Source: DATEZO01 sp035255485
GTDB taxonomy: Bacteria > Pseudomonadota > Gammaproteobacteria > Burkholderiales > Burkholderiaceae_D
DNA: 11,537 nt
Direction: 5' to 3'
NCBI GenBank assembly: GCA_035255485.1
Contig: DATEZO010000114.1
Coordinates: 1-11,537, forward strand
Below the pieces are notes generated by a model. That model saw only the letters and a program-made list of their open reading frames with translations. It searched no databases and had not been told where the DNA came from. Each line of letters starts with the position of its first letter. The first letter of the stretch is position 1. Both the position numbers and the translations under genes were made by a program. Positions 5,870 through 11,537 of the stretch are shown here, piece by piece.

Positions 5870-7636
5870 ATGCGCCGCCTGATACTCCTTGCCCTTGTTC
5901 TGGCTGTTTGCAGTGCCAATTGCTTCGCAGCTGCCCCAAGCGCCAGCAAGCAGTCGAATACTGACAGTGCAGCAATGAGCGGCACCACCGGCATCCTTGC
6001 CAATACCATGCAGCTGCAAACAGGTACGGCAAGCAACAGCCAGATGTCAGAACCCCACCAGCAACTACCTAAAAATCTGACGGAACTACCGCCGCAACAA
6101 TTTGATTACTCGGTGAACGCCAATAGCGATGTGTTCGGCGCGCAGCTTTTTACCGGCAGCTTCGCACGCTCAGGCAGCACGCAATTCAACCCCGATTACA
6201 TCATTGCCAGCGGCGACCGGATACAAGTGCGATTGTGGGGCGGCTTTGCCTTTGACGGTGTGCTAAGCATCGACCCGCAAGGCAATATCTTCCTGCCGCA
6301 AGTAGGCCCGGTAAAACTGCTCGGCATCAGCAATAAAGATCTGCAGAAGGTGGTGGAGTCTGCGGTAAGCAAGATATTCCGCGCCAATGTCTATATCTAT
6401 GCCAGTCTCGCCGCGGCCCAGCCGGTCCGCATCTTCGTCAGTGGCTACGTCAACCGGCCCGGCCTCTATAACGGCACCAGCATGGACAGCCTGCTGCACT
6501 ACCTGGACCAGGCTGGCGGCATCGACCCGGAGCGCGGCAGTTTTCTTGAGGTGCAGGTCAAGCGCGGCGAGCAGGTACGTGCCAGCATCAGCCTGTACGA
6601 CTTCCTGCTGCAAGGTCGCATCCCGCTGATTCAGTTAGCCGATGGCGATGTCATCTTCATTGCGCCTCGCAAGAATACGACGCGCGTAACAGGTCTGGTG
6701 GAAAGCGCCAGGCGCTTCGAATTCAAGAGCAGCACACTGACAATTGCAGAACTGTCCCAATTGGCCAAGCCGCGCGCCCAGGCCACCCATGTACGTATCG
6801 TGCGCAATACCGGCACGGTGAAGAACACCGATTACTACCCGCTTGCCGAAGCCGACAGCATCGCAATCGGCAATGGCGACGAAGTCGAATATATCGCCGA
6901 CAAGAAGCCCGGCACCATCACCGTCCGCGTGGAAGGCGAGCACCAGAGCGCGCAGGAATACGTGCTGCCCTACGGCACCCGCATGGCCGACCTGCTGCAG
7001 AAAATCCGCTACTCCGACCGCTCGGACAAGGACAGCCTGCAACTGTTTCGCATCAGCGTCAAGGAACGGCAGAAGCAGATGCTGCAAACCTCGCTCAAGA
7101 GCCTGGAGGCCGCCGCCCTGACAGCGCGCTCCGGCACCAGCGACGAAGCGCGGCTGCGCAAGGAGGAAGCCGACCTTCTGCTGCAATGGGTGGAGCGCGC
7201 CAAGAAGATCGAACCGTCCGGCCAGGTCGTGATCGCGCAGGCCGAAAGCCGCAACGACCTGCTGCTGGAAAACGGCGACATCCTGCGCGTGCCCACCAAG
7301 GACGGCCTGGTATTGGTCAGCGGCGAAGTGCTGTTCCCTAACGCCATCGCTTTTGACAAGAAACTCAGCATGGACGACTACATTCGCCGGGCTGGCAACT
7401 ATACCCAGAACGCCGATGCTGCACGCATCGTGGTTGCACACCGCGATGGCAGCTTTGTCGAAGCAAGCGGCGAAAAAGGCTTTTTCAGTTCAGGCAATAG
7501 CGATGTTGCCGTTCGTGCCGGAGATGAAATCCTGGTACTGCCGAAGATCGACGTGAAGTCGCGGCAGATCTGGAAAGACATGACGCAGATTATTTATCAG
7601 ATTGCAGTTAGTGCAAAGGTTGTTTTGGGGCTTTGA
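5870..7636 (+). CDS. kpsD: Polysaccharide export outer-membrane protein KpsD
   Basis: KpsD forms the periplasm-to-surface part of the capsule export path (outer-membrane polysaccharide export family). The 588-residue product is slightly longer than E. coli KpsD (about 558). It has a Sec signal peptide (hydrophobic core about 4-19, likely cut after CFA, residue 20), then a low-complexity Ser/Thr/Gln-rich stretch to about 75. The polysaccharide-export domain covers about 106-182 (FNPDYIIASGDRIQVRLWG, then DPQGNIFLPQVGPVKLLG). SLBB-type segments follow from about 186 (VRIFVSGYVNRPGLYNG) and again near the C-terminus (LVSGEVLFPNAI). The signal has no proper lipobox, so it is predicted to be a non-acylated periplasmic/outer-membrane protein like E. 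coli KpsD rather than a Wza-type lipoprotein. It begins 3 nt after kpsE with AAGGA (5858-5862) well placed. Confidence 0.94.
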   Translation: MRRLILLALVLAVCSANCFAAAPSASKQSNTDSAAMSGTTGILANTMQLQTGTASNSQMSEPHQQLPKNLTELPPQQFDYSVNANSDVFGAQLFTGSFARSGSTQFNPDYIIASGDRIQVRLWGGFAFDGVLSIDPQGNIFLPQVGPVKLLGISNKDLQKVVESAVSKIFRANVYIYASLAAAQPVRIFVSGYVNRPGLYNGTSMDSLLHYLDQAGGIDPERGSFLEVQVKRGEQVRASISLYDFLLQGRIPLIQLADGDVIFIAPRKNTTRVTGLVESARRFEFKSSTLTIAELSQLAKPRAQATHVRIVRNTGTVKNTDYYPLAEADSIAIGNGDEVEYIADKKPGTITVRVEGEHQSAQEYVLPYGTRMADLLQKIRYSDRSDKDSLQLFRISVKERQKQMLQTSLKSLEAAALTARSGTSDEARLRKEEADLLLQWVERAKKIEPSGQVVIAQAESRNDLLLENGDILRVPTKDGLVLVSGEVLFPNAIAFDKKLSMDDYIRRAGNYTQNADAARIVVAHRDGSFVEASGEKGFFSSGNSDVAVRAGDEILVLPKIDVKSRQIWKDMTQIIYQIAVSAKVVLGL

Positions 7637-7652
7637 TAAGAAGGAGTTAAAT

Positions 7653-7670
7653 ATGCGGGAGTTGAAATGA
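7653..7670 (+). CDS. Possible 5-codon leader minicistron ahead of wecB
   Basis: ATG CGG GAG TTG AAA TGA would encode MRELK. It has the best Shine-Dalgarno in the gap, AAGGAG (7641-7646), 6 nt before its ATG. Its TGA overlaps the wecB ATG as ATGA, in a different frame. It may tune wecB translation by termination-reinitiation. Alternatively the GGGAG at 7657-7661 serves wecB directly and the mini-ORF is chance. No function for the peptide itself is claimed. Confidence 0.3.
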   Translation: MRELK

Positions 7671-8815
7671 AGGTGTTGACAGTTTTTGGGACGCGCCCTG
7701 AAGCAATCAAAATGGCACCTCTGGTGAAGGCGCTTACAGGGCAACTAAACATTGAGTCAAGGGTTTGCGTGACCGCTCAGCATCGGCAGATGCTGGATCA
7801 GGTATTGGAATTGTTTGAAATCACCCCTGACTATGACCTCAACATCATGAAGCCGGGGCAGACCCTGTCTGGCATTACCAGCGAAATTCTGACGCGCATC
7901 GAACCTGTTCTGACGACGTTCCGGCCCGACCTGATACTGGTTCATGGTGACACCTCCACCACCTTTGCCGCCACGCTGGCGGCTTATTACCAGCGCATTG
8001 CGGTTGGTCATGTAGAGGCAGGCTTGCGTACAGGTAATATCTACTCGCCTTGGCCCGAGGAGGCGAATCGCAAACTCACCGGTGCGCTCGCCAATCTCCA
8101 TCTCGCCCCTACTGAACTGTCCCAGCAAAACCTGCTGCAGGAAGGGGTCGATCAAGGCAATATCCACGTCACCGGCAATACCGTGATTGATGCCCTGCTG
8201 TGGGTAAAGCAAAAACTGGAAACTGACCAAGATCTCAACCAATCCTTGCGTCAGAGCTTCCCCTTTTTGCGGGATGACGCGCGATTGGTGCTCATCACCG
8301 GCCATCGTCGCGAGAATTTTGGCGGCGGCTTTGAGCGTATCTGTGCTGCCATCCGGGCCTTGGCAAGCGATTTCCCGGATGTGGATTTTCTCTACCCGGT
8401 TCACCTCAATCCCAACGTGCGCGAGCCTGTCGGCCGCATTCTTCAAGGCGTAACCAACGTGCATTTGATCGAACCGCAGGATTATCTGCCGTTTGTCTAC
8501 CTGATGATCCGCTCACACATCATCCTGACCGATTCCGGCGGTATCCAGGAAGAAGCACCCTCGCTCGGCAAGCCCGTCCTCGTCATGCGCGACACCACCG
8601 AGCGCCCCGAGGCAATTGCTGCAGGCACGGTAAAACTGGTCGGCACCGATAGCCAAAACATCATCGATGCCGTGACTACTCTGCTCACCAACCAAATCGA
8701 ATATAACCGCATGAGTTTTGCCCACAACCCTTACGGTGATGGCAAGACCTGCGAACGAATAGTTAACATCATCAAAAACAGTCGACAAAGGAATAATTAT
8801 GCCGAAGCAGCCTAA
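7667..8815 (+). CDS. wecB: UDP-N-acetylglucosamine 2-epimerase (non-hydrolysing)
   Basis: This cytoplasmic enzyme interconverts UDP-GlcNAc and UDP-ManNAc. The 382-residue protein has the family length and two Rossmann-like domains of the GT-B fold. Motifs include FGTRPEAIKMAPL (7-19), HGDTSTTFA (93-101), GHVEAGLRTG (114-123), PWPEEANR (128-135), TGHRRENFG (211-219) and LTDSGGIQEEAP (287-298). The catalytic residues known from the E. coli enzyme (Asp95, Glu117, Glu131, His213) are all present at the same numbers. The start is supported by GGGAG at 7657-7661, with a possible leader minicistron overlapping it. The 3' end overlaps wecC by 17 nt, so the two are co-translated. It shares an operon with capsule export genes, so the product is probably destined for capsule rather than for enterobacterial common antigen, the role of the E. 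coli namesake. Confidence 0.95.
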   Translation: MKVLTVFGTRPEAIKMAPLVKALTGQLNIESRVCVTAQHRQMLDQVLELFEITPDYDLNIMKPGQTLSGITSEILTRIEPVLTTFRPDLILVHGDTSTTFAATLAAYYQRIAVGHVEAGLRTGNIYSPWPEEANRKLTGALANLHLAPTELSQQNLLQEGVDQGNIHVTGNTVIDALLWVKQKLETDQDLNQSLRQSFPFLRDDARLVLITGHRRENFGGGFERICAAIRALASDFPDVDFLYPVHLNPNVREPVGRILQGVTNVHLIEPQDYLPFVYLMIRSHIILTDSGGIQEEAPSLGKPVLVMRDTTERPEAIAAGTVKLVGTDSQNIIDAVTTLLTNQIEYNRMSFAHNPYGDGKTCERIVNIIKNSRQRNNYAEAA

Positions 8816-10076
8816 GGCCGCAACTATCTCTGTCATTGGCCTTGGTTATATTGGCTTGCCTACTGCAGCCATGTTTGCTTCCCGCAAAGTCAGTGTCATT
8901 GGCGTGGATATCAATCAGCATGCTGTTGATACCATCAACCAGGGTCAGATCCACATCGTGGAACCGGAACTGGACATGATCGTACATGCTGCCGTAACAG
9001 AGGGCTACTTGCGCGCAAGCACCCGGCCGGAACCTGCCGATGCCTTTCTGATTGCTGTGCCAACACCATTCAAGGGGGACCATGAACCCGATTTAAGTTA
9101 CGTACGCGCTGCTGCCGAATCCATCGCACCCGTACTGAAAAAAGGCGATATTGTCATCCTCGAATCCACTTCGCCAGTAGGTACAACAGAGCACATGCTG
9201 CAATGGCTGGTCGCAGCAAGGCCGGACCTGTGCTTTCCGGTAGAAGATTCCATAAATAGTGATGTCGATATCAACGTAGCCTACTGTCCGGAACGCGTAC
9301 TGCCTGGCCATGTCATCCGTGAGCTAGTGGAAAATGACCGCATCATCGGTGGTCTGTCTGAAGCTTGTTCAAGGAGAGCTGCCGAGATCTATCGTGTATT
9401 TGTAGAAGGCGAGCTGCTCTTCACTAACGCCCGCACAGCCGAGATGGCCAAGCTTACCGAAAATGCCTTTCGCGATGTCAACATTGCCTTTGCCAATGAG
9501 CTCTCACTCATCAGCGACAAGCTCGGCATCAACGTATGGGAACTGATCAAGCTGGCAAATCATCACCCCCGCGTTAACATCCTTCAGCCAGGCTGCGGCG
9601 TAGGTGGCCATTGCATTGCAGTAGACCCGTGGTTCATTGTCGATAAAACTCCGGAAGAGGCACGGCTGATTCGTACAGCCCGTGAAGTCAATGACCATAA
9701 ACCGCACTGGGTATTAGAAAAAGTCAAAGTTGCCATTGAAGCACTGATAGCCACCGGCCGCGATGAAACCACAATCACAGTGGCTATGCTGGGTCTGTCT
9801 TTCAAGCCGAACATTGATGACCTGCGTGAGAGTCCGGCACTGTATATCGCAAAAAAATTTGCCGCAGAAACCTGCGCCAAGCTTTTATTGGTCGAACCGA
9901 ATATTGAAGTGTTACCAGCGGCCATGACCAATCGAATGCTCGTGCCGGTAGATGATGCGGTTGCTCAGGCTGACGTCATCGTACTGCTAGTCAATCACCG
10001 AGAGTTTGCGGGCATTAAAGAAAAGCTCAACCCCCACACACACTTGGTTGATGCTATCGGCATCGACATTGTCTGA
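8799..10076 (+). CDS. wecC: UDP-N-acetyl-D-mannosamine dehydrogenase
   Basis: This NAD-dependent enzyme oxidises UDP-ManNAc twice at C6 to give UDP-ManNAcA. The 425-residue protein (E. coli WecC about 420) has the N-terminal NAD-binding motif GLGYIGLPTA (14-23), ESTSPVGTTE (122-131), the catalytic cysteine region QPGCGVGGHCIAVDPWF (263-279, nucleophile probably Cys272) and the C-terminal LGLSFKPNIDDLRESPA (331-347). The whole UDP-sugar dehydrogenase fold is therefore present. AAAGGA (8787-8792) lies 6 nt before the ATG, inside the end of wecB. UDP-GlcNAc dehydrogenases of the WbpA/TviB kind are close relatives; adjacency to a 2-epimerase favours the ManNAc substrate. It implies an acidic, ManNAcA-containing capsule, which is inference from the pair. 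Confidence 0.92.
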   Translation: MPKQPKAATISVIGLGYIGLPTAAMFASRKVSVIGVDINQHAVDTINQGQIHIVEPELDMIVHAAVTEGYLRASTRPEPADAFLIAVPTPFKGDHEPDLSYVRAAAESIAPVLKKGDIVILESTSPVGTTEHMLQWLVAARPDLCFPVEDSINSDVDINVAYCPERVLPGHVIRELVENDRIIGGLSEACSRRAAEIYRVFVEGELLFTNARTAEMAKLTENAFRDVNIAFANELSLISDKLGINVWELIKLANHHPRVNILQPGCGVGGHCIAVDPWFIVDKTPEEARLIRTAREVNDHKPHWVLEKVKVAIEALIATGRDETTITVAMLGLSFKPNIDDLRESPALYIAKKFAAETCAKLLLVEPNIEVLPAAMTNRMLVPVDDAVAQADVIVLLVNHREFAGIKEKLNPHTHLVDAIGIDIV

Positions 10077-10092
10077 TACAAGAGCACAGGCC

Positions 10093-11537
10093 ATGAACGC
10101 AAACACCCAACTATCCATCGCAGCCGCAATCGGTGCGCCAGCACAGCCACTTGCCGATATTCATGATCGGGTAATGGAAGCCTACTATGGCAAGATGGGC
10201 CAACAGTTCATGCGTGAAACACAAGAGCGCATCCATTGGATATGCAATAACGTCCAGGGACGGACTGTTCTGGATGTTGGATGTAGTCAAGGCATTGTAC
10301 CTATTTTGTTGGCGCGGGAAGGCATCCAGGTTGTTGGGGTGGATACAAGCCCGAGCGCAATCGAAGAGGCAACACTGCATCTGGCTAGCGAGCCCAGTCA
10401 CGTGCAGAACAAAATCACTTTTATCAATGCTGATTTTTTGTCCCATGACTTTCAGCAACTTAAAATTGAGACAGTCGTTATCAGCGAAGTGCTGGAACAC
10501 CTTGTTCAGCCGCAATCTTTTATTGATGCAGCAGCAAAATTACTGCACAGCAATGGGTGCCTGATTGTTACGGTGCCTTTTGGCATCAACGACTTTATTG
10601 ACCACAAACATACTTTTTATCTTCTTGAACCATACCGGCTCATAACGCAGCATTTTGAGATCAAAGAAATAGCGGTATTGGGAAAATGGCTAGGCATAGT
10701 TGCTACCCAAAAGAGTGCGACCAAATTAAAAGCCACCTCGACGGGCCTGTCGGAGGAGCGGGTTGAACAACTGGAAGCGGCCTTTTTCCAGGTTGAACGC
10801 AATCTTCGTGACGATCTGGTAGCTACACGCAAGAAACTTGACGATGCCAATCAAAAATACCGGGTTATTAACGAACAGGTAACTACGCACAAGCAACGTG
10901 CAGGACAAGAAGAAGCCGCCCGCATTGCGGCAGAAGGAGAATTGCAGCAAGCTGCAGCGCAGTTAACCCAAACGCAAGCGCGCCTGGAGGACGAACGCAA
11001 GGCTTTGCAGCTACAAATCACCCAGCTCGGCGAACAGGGGAAATCTCGTAGCGCTGCAGCACAAGAGGCTGAAAAGAAATTAATGCGCTTGGAAAGTGAG
11101 CATGAATCCGTGCGCACGCGGCTGGATGACGCCAGCCAAAAATACCGGGGCGCCACCGAGCAGGTCAGCGCCCTGCAACAGCGGGTGGCGCAGGAAGAAG
11201 CCACCCGCATGGCAACGGCCAGGGAACTGGAGCAAAACCAGGCCCAGCTGACCGAGGCCAAGGCCCGGCTGCAAGAAGAACGTACGCTGCTGCAGCAAAA
11301 GATTGAACAGCTTCAGGCGCAAGGACAGAGCAACGGTGCCGCCGCCCATGAAACAGAAAAACAACTGGTTGGGCTGCAAGCGAAGTTTGAAGCGATACAA
11401 GAACGGCTGGATGACGCCAGCCAAAAATACCGGGACGCCACCGAGCAGGTCAGCGCCCTGAAACAGCGGGTGGCGCAGGAAGAAGCCACCCGCATGGCAA
11501 CGGCCAGGGAACTGGAGCAAAACCAGGCCCAGCTGAC
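10093..11537 (+). CDS. SAM-dependent methyltransferase fused to repetitive coiled coil (runs off window end)
   Basis: The frame stays open for 481 codons to the window edge, so the C-terminus is missing. Residues about 25-205 form a class I methyltransferase: motif I VLDVGCSQG (59-67), the ribose-binding acidic residue D84 in VVGVDTS, VVISEVLEHL (128-137) and LLHSNGCLIVTVPFG (150-164), as in the UbiG-like Methyltransf_11/23 group. From about 218 on, the chain is rich in E, Q, A, K, R and L with heptad-like spacing, a long coiled coil built of 95-residue repeats. It lies 16 nt after wecC, with only a weak ribosome site (ACAGG), so it is probably in the same operon. The substrate is unknown; capsule sugar or chain-end methylation is inferred from context. 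Methyltransferase plus coiled coil recalls WbdD, the chain terminator and molecular ruler of E. coli O8/O9a, but no kinase domain is visible. A downstream glycosyltransferase domain is another possibility. Confidence 0.85.
   Translation, partial: MNANTQLSIAAAIGAPAQPLADIHDRVMEAYYGKMGQQFMRETQERIHWICNNVQGRTVLDVGCSQGIVPILLAREGIQVVGVDTSPSAIEEATLHLASEPSHVQNKITFINADFLSHDFQQLKIETVVISEVLEHLVQPQSFIDAAAKLLHSNGCLIVTVPFGINDFIDHKHTFYLLEPYRLITQHFEIKEIAVLGKWLGIVATQKSATKLKATSTGLSEERVEQLEAAFFQVERNLRDDLVATRKKLDDANQKYRVINEQVTTHKQRAGQEEAARIAAEGELQQAAAQLTQTQARLEDERKALQLQITQLGEQGKSRSAAAQEAEKKLMRLESEHESVRTRLDDASQKYRGATEQVSALQQRVAQEEATRMATARELEQNQAQLTEAKARLQEERTLLQQKIEQLQAQGQSNGAAAHETEKQLVGLQAKFEAIQERLDDASQKYRDATEQVSALKQRVAQEEATRMATARELEQNQAQL
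10837..11537 (+). repeat. 285-bp (95-residue) in-frame tandem repeats in the coiled-coil region
   Basis: Three copies begin at 10837, 11122 and 11407, each with LDDAxQKYR at the protein level (residues 249, 344 and 439). The third is cut by the window edge. Copy 1 is diverged (LDDANQKYRVINEQV). Copies 2 and 3 can be aligned over 134 bp (11119-11252 against 11404-11537) with two differences: G11150/A11435 and C11176/A11461. The period of exactly 95 codons keeps the frame, and 95 equals twelve heptads plus one hendecad, compatible with a continuous coiled coil. More copies probably lie beyond the window. Confidence 0.9.

Noticed and set aside
5870..5950. A possible lipobox in the KpsD signal peptide (LAVC or SANC)
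   Set aside because: Neither fits a lipobox well (Val or Asn stands directly before Cys), whereas CFA followed by AAPS is a normal signal peptidase I site, as in E. coli KpsD.
6635..7441. A 268-codon minus-strand frame antisense to kpsD
   Set aside because: It is a shadow of kpsD. Long antisense frames arise easily from the codon bias of GC-rich genes, and this one shows no recognisable family.
7637..7666. A possible terminator or promoter between kpsD and wecB
   Set aside because: The gap is only 30 nt, with no hairpin or T-run and no room for a convincing promoter. Read-through from the export block is more likely.
10851..11520. Cys/Ser/Arg-rich minus-strand frames in the repeat region (10851-11261 and 11080-11520)
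   Set aside because: They are antisense readings of the coiled-coil repeats. Their internal repetition simply mirrors the plus-strand repeat, and the plus frame continues an intact methyltransferase gene.

Overview
This window looks like part of a betaproteobacterial chromosome, probably order Burkholderiales and possibly Oxalobacteraceae-like. That placement rests on the sequence style of the DnaE N-terminus and on base composition read by eye; no search was run. It holds the 5' part of a housekeeping gene, dnaE, on the minus strand. A long AT-rich intergenic region follows, and then a plus-strand operon for an ABC-transporter-dependent (E. coli group 2/3-like) capsular polysaccharide.

Layout: 1-1095 (minus) encodes the first 365 residues of DNA polymerase III alpha, cut by the window edge. 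1096-2046 is a non-coding divergent region with candidate promoters for both directions, a REP-like palindrome and several short inverted repeats. 2047-7636 (plus) is a tightly packed export block: kpsS (Kdo linker transferase family), kpsM (ABC permease), kpsT (ABC ATPase), kpsE (periplasmic co-polymerase/adaptor) and kpsD (outer-membrane polysaccharide export protein). Start and stop codons abut, overlap or lie 3 nt apart. 7667-10076 carries wecB (UDP-GlcNAc 2-epimerase) and wecC (UDP-ManNAc dehydrogenase), which overlap and together make UDP-ManNAcA. From 10093 to the edge runs an incomplete gene for a class I SAM-dependent methyltransferase fused to a long coiled coil built of 95-residue tandem repeats.

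Working model: WecB and WecC supply UDP-ManNAcA for a capsule repeat unit whose glycosyltransferases probably lie downstream. KpsS, with a KpsC not seen here, would build the Kdo linker on a lipid. KpsMT would flip the polymer across the inner membrane, and KpsE and KpsD would carry it to the surface. The methyltransferase/coiled-coil protein is the most interesting item. By architecture it could be a chain-terminating or chain-length-measuring enzyme analogous to WbdD of E. coli O8/O9a, and the last two repeat copies differ at only 2 of 134 aligned bases. This role is inference, because the gene is truncated and its C-terminal domain is unseen. The other genes belong to well-known families.
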